64,000 bases of DNA from assembly GCF_023115355.1 (NCBI RefSeq), contig NZ_CP096023.1, forward strand, positions 1 through 64,000. Direction: 5' to 3'. The DNA is from Halocatena salina (GTDB lineage: Archaea; Halobacteriota; Halobacteria; Halobacteriales; Haloarculaceae). The notes under the pieces are model-generated. The model was not told the origin of the DNA and ran no database searches. It saw nothing but the letters and a program-made list of their open reading frames with translations. Below, one piece after another: positions 17,307-25,783 of this stretch. The translations under genes and the position numbers were made by a program. Numbering within the stretch: position 1 is the stretch's first letter; the number at the start of each line of letters is the position of its first letter.

Positions 17307-17564
17307 ATGTATGGGATCCTTACGAGCGATCCAGCGCTAGTTCGAGAAGACACTGGCAGTGTCACGTACTGCAGTGCCGAGGAAGGAAGTGGTCGCCGTC
17401 GCGATCCGATTGAGGGGGTAATCAACTCCGTTGTGTGCTGGGGAGATACGGCAGCTGTTCGGGATGATCCCTCTCGGGACACACTCTCTGCAGACGGTAC
17501 CTGTGCATGTCCAGAGGCCGACGGGCATCGCTATCATTGGGAGGTGCCTCCGTGTACGCTATAG
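17307..17564 (+). CDS. Hypothetical small Cys-containing protein
   Basis: A possible 85-residue protein starting MYGILTSDPALVREDTGSV and ending ADGHRYHWEVPPCTL, with cysteines in VTYCS, VVCWG and TCACPEAD. Composition is acidic and haloarchaeal, and the frame is open from 17235. No family is recognised. It lies alone between the helicase operon and the orc gene, both transcribed in the opposite direction. It could be a chance frame. Confidence 0.35.
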   Translation: MYGILTSDPALVREDTGSVTYCSAEEGSGRRRDPIEGVINSVVCWGDTAAVRDDPSRDTLSADGTCACPEADGHRYHWEVPPCTL

Positions 17565-17904
17565 CCGACAACCAACATTCATTCACTTGCTCGGCTGAAC
17601 AGGATGTTTCTCGGCTATCCAGAACACGATATCAAGCAGTATTTTTTGACTGAACTGCCTACACTGAGTCAAAAGATCTCTTCGCAAGAAAGTTTTCGCC
17701 TCCCATATAATATATGTACTTCAGCGGAACGAGAAACGGCGTCGACGACAATACCGGCGTCTGCTCTCTGGTTGCTGCTTCAAGCTCAACCGAATCGAGA
17801 TCATCTTGAGTACTGACTGAGAGAACTGAGAAAGAGCCCTGTGACCTGTCGCGATAAGTGGTTATCCGGGTCGTCCGTCGCACGACAGTTTACGAACGAG
17901 CCGG
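17565..17904. other. Gap between small frame and orc1/cdc6
   Basis: No gene is supported. A 70-codon plus-strand frame at 17604-17816 has no protein-like pattern. The region would contain the end of the orc transcript, which is read on the minus strand. Confidence 0.4.
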
Positions 17905-19302
17905 TTAGGCGAAGCGTTTCAGCGAGGCTTTGGAGATGGCTCTGAACCGAGTATCCTCCACCACAATATCAAGTATCACTTCAGGATTGTGGAGTAATCG
18001 ATGAGAATTATGGCGGCCGCCGCCTTTTCCCATATTTACCTCTTTAGTTTCGATGACCTGACTGAGCTGCATCTCATCGAGAATATCCCGGAACCGCCGT
18101 ATCCCGATCGTGTCCATATCTACTGCGTTAGTGATCTGCTGGTACGCATCGTAGAGTTCGCCTGTGATGATGTAATCGTCGCGCGAGTAGAGTGACTTAG
18201 CTGCGATCGAGAGACATGCCGCTTTCATCTGCGTCGGGGTTCCCTGAAGGAAGTCGCGGAATCGATCCTTCTCAAGTGTGTCTTGAGATCGTCGCACGTG
18301 GTGTTCCTCGACTACGCCCGATCCTTCACGATCAGCAAGCTCTCCTGCTGTCCTGAACAATCGCATTGCCTTTCGTGCGTCTCCGTGCTCCTGGGCAGAG
18401 AACGCCGCGACGAGTGGAATAACGTCATCTGTGAGAACCCCATCGCGGAACGCGTCCTCCCGCCCTCGAAGAATATCTTGGATTTGAGTCGCGTTGTATG
18501 GGTCGAAGTTGAGTTCTACGGCTTGGAAGGCACTTTTGGTTCGAGGGTTCAGCTCGTCGAAATAGTTGATCTGATTGCTTATTGCGATGATACCAATTTG
18601 GCATGACGTATCATTCGACTCGACGGCCTTCGCGAGACTCATCAGAACGTGGTCACTTCTGAGAAGGTCGACTTCGTCAAGGATGATGATAACTGAATCG
18701 TAGTGAGCAAGGATCTGCCAGAGCCGCTTATAGAACTTGTCTGTCGGAAGCCCAGTATCGGGCATTTTCACGATGTCTTCAGCTTCGTCATAGATACTTT
18801 CGTCGTTCAGCTGTTGCCCAATTGTCGAGATGACTTGGACTTCGGTTGAGGACTTTGAGCAGTCAAGATACGTATGACCCATTCGGACATCATCGACTGA
18901 CGCATTGACAGCTCGGCGGGTAACGTATCGGGAAACGAGCGATTTTCCCGTTCCTGTCTTACCGGTAATTGAGATGTGGTTTGGTGCGCCACCATAGACT
19001 GCATCGTTCAGACAGCTACTGATAGTTGAGATGTAATCATCTCGTCCGACAATTCGATTGCCATCGGGTACCCAACCGACGCGGACCATCTCCTTATTCC
19101 GGAAAATCCCCGTCCGTTGGGAGAAGAGTGGGTCGTCAACCTCGAATTGCTGGCCATTCTCGTCGCTTGATTGTGATTTTTCGGTCTCATCCAGACTCCC
19201 CTTCGGTTCCGACGTTTGACCACGAAATTGTGCGTTTTGACCGTCTGAAGCACGAAAATCCTGATCTCGACTTTCATCGGAAGTCGAGGTGCTGTCTGAC
19301 AT
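17905..19302 (-). CDS. cdc6: Orc1/Cdc6-family replication initiator
   Basis: A 465-residue AAA+ initiator that binds origin recognition boxes and loads the replicative helicase. The first 60 residues are polar and disordered. The P-loop is GKTGTGKS at 114-121, Walker B IIILDEVDLL around 205-214, sensor 1 IGIIAISNQ and sensor 2 region GDARKAMRL. The last 80 residues form the winged helix that grips the origin (YDAYQQITNAVDMDTIGIRR, VNMGKGGGRH). A repeat-rich AT-rich region lies directly upstream, the usual gene-origin arrangement in haloarchaea. It is likely the initiator of this replicon. Confidence 0.95.
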   Translation of the reverse strand: MSDSTSTSDESRDQDFRASDGQNAQFRGQTSEPKGSLDETEKSQSSDENGQQFEVDDPLFSQRTGIFRNKEMVRVGWVPDGNRIVGRDDYISTISSCLNDAVYGGAPNHISITGKTGTGKSLVSRYVTRRAVNASVDDVRMGHTYLDCSKSSTEVQVISTIGQQLNDESIYDEAEDIVKMPDTGLPTDKFYKRLWQILAHYDSVIIILDEVDLLRSDHVLMSLAKAVESNDTSCQIGIIAISNQINYFDELNPRTKSAFQAVELNFDPYNATQIQDILRGREDAFRDGVLTDDVIPLVAAFSAQEHGDARKAMRLFRTAGELADREGSGVVEEHHVRRSQDTLEKDRFRDFLQGTPTQMKAACLSIAAKSLYSRDDYIITGELYDAYQQITNAVDMDTIGIRRFRDILDEMQLSQVIETKEVNMGKGGGRHNSHRLLHNPEVILDIVVEDTRFRAISKASLKRFA

Positions 19303-19428
19303 AACGATATCGACGAAACCTGATTACTTAAAAGTATTCCCACCACGACTTCCGACGTAAATCTACTACGAACGACGGTCCACTGAGGATAACACCTTAA
19401 TTTCTGAACAATTGTGAGTTCCAACACA

Positions 19429-19452
19429 CCCACCCCTTCGGTTCCGTCGTTA
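19429..19452 (-). repeat. ORB-like origin box 1 (inverted partner of box 3)
   Basis: A 24-base sequence containing CACCCCTTCGGTTCCGTCGT. Its exact reverse complement lies at 19808-19831, giving a perfect 24-base inverted repeat with about 355 bases between. The G-rich core (GGAAC...GGGG on the other strand) matches the haloarchaeal ORB style. Confidence 0.8.
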
Positions 19453-19744
19453 CTGATGGACGGGTTTCCTCCACTGGAAAGATAGGACGAAACACGATTC
19501 TAGGGGGAACGCTGTTCTAGGCAGTATTTAGCTGTGTTATCTAGTTGGTAGGTTTCATCTAGAATATAGAGATCGCTTTGCTTCTTTTCTCTAGAGTTTT
19601 GTCCTGCGGAGTTGTTACAACGCCACCGTAATAAAGACATGGGTATACTAACGTAATTCTAATAACTTCTTATTGTGATGCAGAATACGGATGACTAACA
19701 GTACTCCCAGTACAATTATACTAATTTCCTCCCTTCTTAGTCGC

Positions 19745-19768
19745 TAACGTCGGAACTGGTGGGGTGTG
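19745..19768 (+). repeat. ORB-like origin box 2
   Basis: TAACGTCGGAACTGGTGGGG belongs to the same repeat family as box 3 (TAACGACGGAACCGAAGGGG), with four differences in the first 20 bases. It lies at the right edge of the AT-rich core and has the same orientation as boxes 3 and 4. Confidence 0.7.
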
Positions 19769-19807
19769 CTTAGTCATCGTGATCTTAAGATAGGTGACCC
19801 ACACATC

Positions 19808-19831
19808 TAACGACGGAACCGAAGGGGTGGG
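19808..19831 (+). repeat. ORB-like origin box 3
   Basis: TAACGACGGAACCGAAGGGG plus four more bases is the exact reverse complement of box 1 at 19429-19452. It is a probable Orc1/Cdc6 binding site. Confidence 0.8.
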
Positions 19832-19979
19832 GGCCAGACACCGAGCAGGGACGGATTACTTCCTCGGCTCCAATGTTCGCCTCTGCCCTTTGAACGCTAA
19901 ATTCCTCGCTATCGACGGAGCTGATAGGGTACTCCCTCCTCGTTACCATCGGAGGTCGTAGGGTAGTTCATCTGTCTCA

Positions 19980-20003
19980 CCCAACGCCGGAACTGGTGGG
20001 GCG
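19980..20003 (+). repeat. ORB-like origin box 4
   Basis: CAACGCCGGAACTGGTGGGG is a further member of the repeat family, in the same orientation as boxes 2 and 3 and about 170 bases beyond box 3. Confidence 0.7.
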
Positions 20004-20099
20004 TCCCTTCTATGGAAACGCCGTAGGAAGAGCCCCCCGACTGATGACTACAGTGACCACATGAACGGCATCCTCCCGACAGAATTGCTATGATGGGAT

Positions 20100-20285
20100 T
20101 GTCTAGATAACCTCCTGAACCAGTGTTAGTCCATCAAGCGCTTGATGTGGTCATTGAAATTGTAGCAATGAACGAACAGCGCAAGCCACTGGCGGACGCT
20201 CAGCCGACTCCTCACCCACGAATTGTGAAAGCGGTTGATGTGCATTGGGAGGGTGTAAAACCACTTCTCGATTAGGTTTCGATCG
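20100..20285 (+). repeat. Direct repeat, copy 2 (IS6-type transposase 3' fragment)
   Basis: This is the second copy of the 186-base segment at 11452-11637, same orientation and same length. On the minus strand it encodes only the transposase C-terminus, and unlike copy 1 it ends in a normal stop after HIKRLMD. The sequence beyond 20285 does not match the first copy. It is an isolated IS end fragment. Confidence 0.9.
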
Positions 20286-20536
20286 ATACCGAGATTTCAG
20301 TGCCCATCTCCACTTCTAGATCTGCTTTGATGTCGAGACCGTGCTGGGGTTTACCGTGGGTAGCCACGGAACATCAACTCTGGAGCATGAAACGCCACGA
20401 TTCCTGTGTATCAGTCTGATCGACCAGTTGTCGTCTTATGATCTGCTCTCAATCTAGTAGTACCTTTATCATAGATACCAGCAAGAATAACATTTATGAG
20501 AACTTATTAGTTATTGTAGATTATCACATTGAACTG

Positions 20537-20644
20537 ATGCCAGGTAGAGGTTCAACGTACAAATGTCAGAGTTGCAATTATAGTACTGGGAAAAAGAAGT
20601 CTAAGTGTCCTGAATGTGGCGGAACAATACAGAAGAACATCTAA
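20537..20644 (+). CDS. Zinc-ribbon microprotein, 35 residues
   Basis: The product starts MPGRGSTYKCQSCNYSTGKK and ends KSKCPECGGTIQKNI, with two CxxC knuckles 14 residues apart. This is one of the short rubredoxin-like zinc proteins found widely in haloarchaea, most without a known task. The frame opens at 20438, but the first 33 codons are AT-rich and unlike protein, so the ATG at 20537 is preferred. It is transcribed towards the convergent metG gene. Confidence 0.7.
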   Translation: MPGRGSTYKCQSCNYSTGKKKSKCPECGGTIQKNI

Positions 20645-20742
20645 TACATAGAATAGAAACTGTGCGGTTAATGTACGGACACCAGTTACCGTATTTTCGA
20701 TAATCAAGTAGATCTGGTAATCTTTTCCAGATAGTACTGAGA

Positions 20743-22815
20743 TTAACGGATCTTTGTTCCAGGCTGGGTGTCTTCAGTTGTGGTGAGGAGATCGGCCTGT
20801 TCGCCCGCCGCGAGCAACATCCCATTGGATTCATGGTCCATAATTGTGGCCGGTTCGAGGTTGGCGACAATCACGACCTGAGTGCCAGGGAGTGCTTCTA
20901 TGTCGTGGCTTTGTTTGATCCCGGCCACGATCTGGCGTGTCTCGTGTCCAATATCGACCATCAACTTCACTAGGTGGTCCGATTCGGCAATCGGATCGGC
21001 AGATTGTACTTCTCCGGTTCTGAGGTCGATAGTCTCGAACGTCTCCATACTCACGCGTTCGTCTGTAAGCGGTTCGACCTCGGCTAGTTCGTTTCCGTTA
21101 GCTTCAGAGGAAGCAGCAGCGTCTCCACTGACTTCTTGAACCCGCTTGTCGAGTTTGGCATTCAACTGCTCGACTCGCTCGTCTTCGAGTGTCTCGAAGA
21201 GTTCCGTGGGGGCGTCGAACTCCCGGGAGGGAGGATCAAGCGCTGCCTGCACCGTCTGATCGTGAACCGATCCATCCTCGTTCAGTTGCTTCCAGAGCGC
21301 TTGGCTTTTCTCGGGTGCGACGGGTTCAAGGAGTACCGCGATCGCTTTGACGAGCTGCACACAGTCGCGGATGACTTGGGCCGCGCGCTCTGGGTCGGAG
21401 TCGGTCAACGCCCACGGCTCATTGTTCTGAATGTACTCGTTGCCAAAGCGCGCTAGTGTCACCGCTATCGTGCCGATCTCCCGCACAGTGTACTCGTTGA
21501 CGGCCGTGTTGAACGCCTCGATAGCGTCTTCAATCCGAGCCGTTACTGTTTCGGAAGGATCGGCCTTGGGTGTGCCGCCGAAGTTTCGGTGGGCAAACAG
21601 TAGCGAGCGATAGAGGAAGTTCCCCAGGGTCCCCACGAGATCGTTGTTCACCTTCTCGCTGAACTTCTCCCACGAGAAGTCCACGTCCTGCTGGAATCCC
21701 CCTGTCGTCATGAGGTAGTAGCGAAGAAGATCCGGATGGAACCCTTCATCGAGATACTCACGGGCCCAGATTGCCCGGCCACGGGACTTCGAGAACCCCT
21801 TGCCGTCGAGCGTCATGAAGCCACTCGCTAGCACTGCACGCGGCTCGTTGTAGTCCGTTGCGTGGAGTACTGAGGGCCAGAAAACGGTGTGGTGTTGGAT
21901 GATGTCGCGACCAATGATGTGGATAATCTCGCCGTCGTCCTTCCACGCTGACTTCCAGTCGTACTCAGCAGCCCCAGCGCGTTCTGTATACTGCTTAGTC
22001 GCCGAGATGTATTCGATGTGAGCATCAACCCACACGTATAGAACGAGCCTATCCTGACCGTCTGGCAACTCTCCAGGGTAGTCGACGCCCCAATCGATAT
22101 CCCGGGTGATACACCAATCTTCCAGTTCACCGAAAATCCATTCACGGGGTTGGTGCTTCGCGTTGTCGGTACCTTCGAGCCGCTCGATAAATGCCTGGAG
22201 GTACTCCTGCAGATCAGACAGTCGGAAGAACTTGTGTGTCTGTTCGCGGTACTCCGCTTCGTTGCCCGTGATTGTGGAGACCGGATTTTCAATCTCACCG
22301 GGTTCAAGGTGCCGGCCACACCCCTCATCACACTCATCACCGCGAGCTTTGCTGCCACAGTAGGGACATGTGCCCTCGACGTATCGATCGGGGAGCGTTT
22401 GATCTGCCTCTGGATCGTACGCAACCGTTGCCTCTCGTTCGTCGATGTAGCCCCGCTCTTCGAGCGTCTGCACGATTTGCGTGGTAATTTCGATGTTCGT
22501 CGGTTGGCGCGTATGGCCGTATTCGTCAAATTCGACGTTAAATTCCGGAAACAGTGCTTTGTGCTCACGATAATAGTCGAGTGCGAGGGTTTCCGGGTCC
22601 TCATCGTTTTGCTTTGCATCCACTGCGACGGGCGTTCCGTGCATGTCCGAGCCACAGACGAAGGCAGTCTGCTGACCGAGCGTTTCGAGCGCGCGGGCGT
22701 ACACGTCACCGCCGACGTAGGTCCGGAAGTGACCGATATGGAGATCACCATTCGCATACGGCAGCCCGCACGTTACGACAGCCGGTTCGTCAGTTGGGTA
22801 TGTATCATGTGTCAT
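20743..22815 (-). CDS. metG: Methionyl-tRNA synthetase
   Basis: A full-length 690-residue class I enzyme that charges tRNA-Met. HIGH is intact at residues 26-29 (GDLHIGHF), the zinc knuckles follow (CPYCGSKARGDECDEGCG), and the KMSKS loop appears as KGFSKSRG near 338. An anticodon-binding helical domain comes next, and a C-terminal tRNA-binding OB fold (MVDIGHETRQIVAGIKQSHD, VVIVANLEPATIMDHESNGM) ends the protein. The frame extends to 22944, but MTHDTYPTDEPAVVTCGLPY at 22815 is the right start. It is an unusual passenger beside a replicon origin and IS fragments. It may be a second copy or the only one. Confidence 0.96.
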   Translation of the reverse strand: MTHDTYPTDEPAVVTCGLPYANGDLHIGHFRTYVGGDVYARALETLGQQTAFVCGSDMHGTPVAVDAKQNDEDPETLALDYYREHKALFPEFNVEFDEYGHTRQPTNIEITTQIVQTLEERGYIDEREATVAYDPEADQTLPDRYVEGTCPYCGSKARGDECDEGCGRHLEPGEIENPVSTITGNEAEYREQTHKFFRLSDLQEYLQAFIERLEGTDNAKHQPREWIFGELEDWCITRDIDWGVDYPGELPDGQDRLVLYVWVDAHIEYISATKQYTERAGAAEYDWKSAWKDDGEIIHIIGRDIIQHHTVFWPSVLHATDYNEPRAVLASGFMTLDGKGFSKSRGRAIWAREYLDEGFHPDLLRYYLMTTGGFQQDVDFSWEKFSEKVNNDLVGTLGNFLYRSLLFAHRNFGGTPKADPSETVTARIEDAIEAFNTAVNEYTVREIGTIAVTLARFGNEYIQNNEPWALTDSDPERAAQVIRDCVQLVKAIAVLLEPVAPEKSQALWKQLNEDGSVHDQTVQAALDPPSREFDAPTELFETLEDERVEQLNAKLDKRVQEVSGDAAASSEANGNELAEVEPLTDERVSMETFETIDLRTGEVQSADPIAESDHLVKLMVDIGHETRQIVAGIKQSHDIEALPGTQVVIVANLEPATIMDHESNGMLLAAGEQADLLTTTEDTQPGTKIR

Positions 22816-23054
22816 GAGTGGGTGGCTATCAGTCAGTAGTGAGGGAAACCGACGCTGCACCGATATCCCCTCGTCCTGTAAGTAGGTACATAGATGTATT
22901 CCATCCCTGTAAAACATCCGAGATTGTCCGACAATACGGCACAAATCATCCTATTGATCGCTGGAGGGAAGGTGGTAAGTTGGTAACTACATTGGTGACA
23001 GTACGATCATACTCTCTATTATTATCAACTTTATGAATTATGAATGAATATTAG

Positions 23055-23519
23055 TGTCTCATCGAACACGCTGCGGACTTCGATCGGATGACGACCCACG
23101 AGCAGACGATCGAACTACTCGACGCAGACATCGACAGCTGGGCAAAGGCGATCTAAGCCAGTCCTCGATCGACATGCTTTGGTACTACTTGGAGATAGGT
23201 GCGAATCGACTGTTTACTCAACGCTGCTGAAGATCTTCTCACACCGACTGCCCGCGACGGTGATGTTCCAGCGTACGACGCGGCCGGTGGCAGTGGGCAG
23301 CCATTCGATACGCTTGCTGATGAACTCGCGCTGCGAACGATGCGTCGGCTCCACGAGGCCACTGATGGCTGATACGCGCATCTAGTCCGTCGTAAACAGG
23401 CTGTGGTCAATCTCGTCTTTAAGCTTGAGGACGAATACCGCTGGAGTCGTCGCAGTGACGCAGCCAATTCTACTCTACTTCACCACCAAATGTATATAGA
23501 TAGAATAAAAATACTTTGA
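23055..23519 (+). pseudogene. Decayed gene or genes of unknown identity
   Basis: Two protein-like stretches lie in the same frame. The first, 23055-23156, ends in DADIDSWAKAI and a stop. The second, 23199-23519, reads AAEDLLTPTARDGDVPAYDA, then PFDTLADELALRTMRRLHEA, a TGA at 23370-23372, then HLVRRKQAVVNLVFKLEDEY, and stops at 23517. The codon pattern is haloarchaeal on both sides of the stop. No family is recognised. Either one gene has collected several stops or two remnants have been joined. Confidence 0.45.
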
Positions 23520-23522
23520 GTA

Positions 23523-23759
23523 ATGGTTGGTATCGAAATATCAGGAGAACTCGCTCTTCTTATTGGTCTCCTTGGTGCTGTTTGGATCTATTATGACGGT
23601 CAGAGTCACAACATGCAAACAGCCGATATGTGGGCTGTTGGGTTCTTTCTAGGCATGTTTATTCCACCTATCATCGGTGCAGTAATCGTCATGGTATTGT
23701 ACCTCCAAAAACGGAATCGTCGTAGGCGGGGGAAGGTCAATCAATTTGACCACTACTAA
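23523..23759 (+). CDS. Small two-helix membrane protein
   Basis: A 78-residue protein with membrane segments at about 7-24 (GELALLIGLLGAVWIYYDGQ) and about 39-62 (WAVGFFLGMFIPPIIGAVIV onward), then a basic tail KRNRRRRGK that should stay in the cytoplasm. No family is recognised. The frame begins three bases after the stop of the decayed gene upstream. Confidence 0.7.
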   Translation: MVGIEISGELALLIGLLGAVWIYYDGQSHNMQTADMWAVGFFLGMFIPPIIGAVIVMVLYLQKRNRRRRGKVNQFDHY

Positions 23760-24432
23760 CCACTATGGCTTCATACTGTAGTAGACGAACGTGACCTATC
23801 TGTTCTCGTTCTGAGACTGCGTAACTATGAAGCTCTCGGCGTCTGAAGCCACGATTGAGCGGCTTGTCGATGTGACCCGTCAGATCGATCCAGTGAAGCC
23901 GTCCAAGCCCCGGTCGATTCTGCTCCCTCTGGCTCGTGTTCCAGTGGACCTGCTGTCACAGAGCAACGTTTATACCGTAGATCTGTCACTGTGTGTCCAT
24001 GCCGTCGAATCGGCTCCGTAGCTGTCCATATTCCGTTTGGCAGCGTCGGTATCGGTGCGTTCCGATCGACCGATGCAGACACCCCAGATTGCAAGTGAAA
24101 AACCACGTGACGAGCTGGGGATCACACACCACCATTTCCAGTGTTTCCTGATCGTGCGCCACCTGATCAGTTGCGCTCGGGACACACCATCTGCAATATG
24201 AAGAACGTCCCGATGGAGCCGTTTGTGAGGCCTCTCTCATTCCCTCTCGGCTCGGTGTTGCCGTCTCTACGCGCAAGGATGAATGTATCCGACGTTTATA
24301 TCATACTGATAGTCACTATACTGGTAATACATACTATCATAGGTGAATATACTTCTATACCGACTGAGAAGAGGCGATATGACCGTCAGTTCGTCCCTTG
24401 GTTAGCTGGTGTAGAATGATACAGTACTTTGG
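23760..24432. other. Gap between membrane protein and ADP-ribosylglycohydrolase genes
   Basis: No gene is supported. A 64-codon plus-strand frame at 23827-24021 (MKLSASEATIERLVDVTRQI) has a protein-like start but fades into an ordinary sequence. The rest shows no consistent coding pattern. IS debris is possible but not recognised. Confidence 0.4.
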
Positions 24433-25338
24433 TTACAGTTTCATGAGCTGTGCTGCCAGCGTTCGCAGTTCGGTCTCCGCGTTGATCGCTGCCAGCCAGC
24501 GGTCGGGAAGCGCAGTTGCCCCGAAGCGGGCTCCGGCGATGGCTCCGGTGACAGCACCGATGGTATCCGTATCACCACCACGATTCACACTTCGGACGAT
24601 TGCCGTCTCAACATCTCCTGTATGGAGGCCGTCGTAGAGTGCCGTCTGGAGGGTATGAATCACGTAGCCTGACGTCGGCAGGGACGCTCGCTCATCTCCG
24701 CGAGCAATGGGTTCGAGTGCCGTAAGGAGTTCCTCAGGCGCCTCGGGTTCGACGTAGTTTAGGGCTGTCCTGAGTGGTTCTGCATCGCCTCGCATCACCG
24801 CTGCAATGGTGAGGTTCACCACTGCACATCCATAGGTACAGCGTGGATCAGCGTGTGTGATCTCAGATGACTGCCGACTCACCTGACCGAGCATGGATGG
24901 ATCATCCGGATACGCGACTGCAAGCGGTGGGCAGCGCATCACGCTCCCATTGCCAGCATTGCTTCCTTCAGCACTGGCCTCCCACACGTCACGGCCAGCC
25001 GTTTCCCATGTCACGCCTTGTTTTAGCTTCTGCAGCGAACGGCGTGTCATGATCCCGATGTCAAACGGCTCCGTGTCATACCACTCGACGAAGCGATCTG
25101 CGATGTCTGCGGGATCGAACTCCGAACGATCAGCTACACTCCGAGCGAGACAGCGCGCCTGAGCCGTGTCGTCTGTGACTGTCCCGGCTGGCTGTCTCCA
25201 CGTCCCGTGGCCGACCATCTCCCGGAGGGTGCCGTGCTCTGCTTCGATCTCGGCGGCTGATTTGAACTCAACGGGCCGCCCGAGGGCGTCACCACACGCG
25301 AGCCCGAGGAGGACGCCCTCGGCATGATCTGTGTCCAT
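24433..25338 (-). CDS. ADP-ribosylglycohydrolase (DraG/ARH type)
   Basis: A 301-residue hydrolase that removes ADP-ribose from proteins, nucleic acids or small molecules. The metal-binding motifs are present: TVTDDTAQA near the N-terminus, SNAGNGSVMRCPPLA in the middle, and NRGGDTDTIGAVTGAIAG near the end. The glycine-rich start GVLLGLACGDALGRPVEF is typical. MDTDHAEG at 25338 is preferred over the ATG at 25350. It stands downstream of mcrBC on the same strand but 277 bases past the last remnant. A role in reversing ADP-ribosylation, perhaps by a phage or an abortive system, is possible but unproven. Confidence 0.9.
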   Translation of the reverse strand: MDTDHAEGVLLGLACGDALGRPVEFKSAAEIEAEHGTLREMVGHGTWRQPAGTVTDDTAQARCLARSVADRSEFDPADIADRFVEWYDTEPFDIGIMTRRSLQKLKQGVTWETAGRDVWEASAEGSNAGNGSVMRCPPLAVAYPDDPSMLGQVSRQSSEITHADPRCTYGCAVVNLTIAAVMRGDAEPLRTALNYVEPEAPEELLTALEPIARGDERASLPTSGYVIHTLQTALYDGLHTGDVETAIVRSVNRGGDTDTIGAVTGAIAGARFGATALPDRWLAAINAETELRTLAAQLMKL

Positions 25339-25615
25339 ACATCGCTGCACACTGCTATGTGTGAAAAAGATTAGTTAATATGCATTAGATATAATGGATT
25401 GGGATACGAGATAAGAATAGATTCAGATTGGCACCGTGTGCTTCATGGGGACGTTCTCGTTTACCATTTCGAACATCAAATACCTCTGTAAGCCGCTTCA
25501 ATTACCGGTATCGGTCGCTATTCAACATGGTAACTGGTGTGATTGCTGTACCTGACGTTATCTAGGGATTCAATATAGTTGTGTGGAGGACAGCTCTTTT
25601 CCGCTCCCTAGAGTT

Positions 25616-25783
25616 TCACCCGTCGTCTGGATCGTAGATCTTGTTAATCCACGATCCTTGAGCGAGTTTTAACTGGATTTCTTCGCTGTCGTCCCAGTAG
25701 TTGTCGAAGCCGCCAAAGTTGTATCCGCACCCTTCATCGAGATCAAGGCACGTAATTAAGCCCCCGTCAATCCGTGGTACTGC
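25616..25783 (-). pseudogene. 55-codon protein-like extension in frame after the mcrC stop
   Basis: Directly after the mcrC TGA, in the same frame, the sequence reads AVPRIDGGLITCLDLDEGCG then YNFGGFDNYWDDSEEIQLKL and AQGSWINKIYDPDDG before TGA at 25616. It contains no ATG, GTG or TTG in frame. The composition is fully protein-like and haloarchaeal. It is either the C-terminal remnant of another gene, or a former part of the mcrC product cut off by a nonsense change. No family is recognised. Confidence 0.5.

Larger units (their letters stand above)
19303..20099. other. Replication origin region next to orc1/cdc6
   Basis: This gene-free stretch carries four ORB-like repeats (entered separately). 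It has an AT-rich core at about 19500-19735 between the single left repeat (19429) and the three right repeats (19745, 19808, 19980). Opposed ORBs flanking an AT-rich unwinding element next to an orc gene is the standard haloarchaeal origin design. The repeat on the orc side points the opposite way to those on the far side. Confidence 0.8.

Noticed and set aside
20286-20436. Possible further IS fragment after the second direct repeat
   Set aside because: One minus-strand frame reads partly like protein (HGLDIKADLEVEMGTEI) but no transposase motif could be recognised.
21828-22757. 309-codon minus-strand frame overlapping metG
   Set aside because: Out-of-frame shadow of metG rich in Ser, Thr and Arg.
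23827-24021. 64-codon plus-strand frame
   Set aside because: Helical-looking start only; the rest is not protein-like and no start signal is seen.
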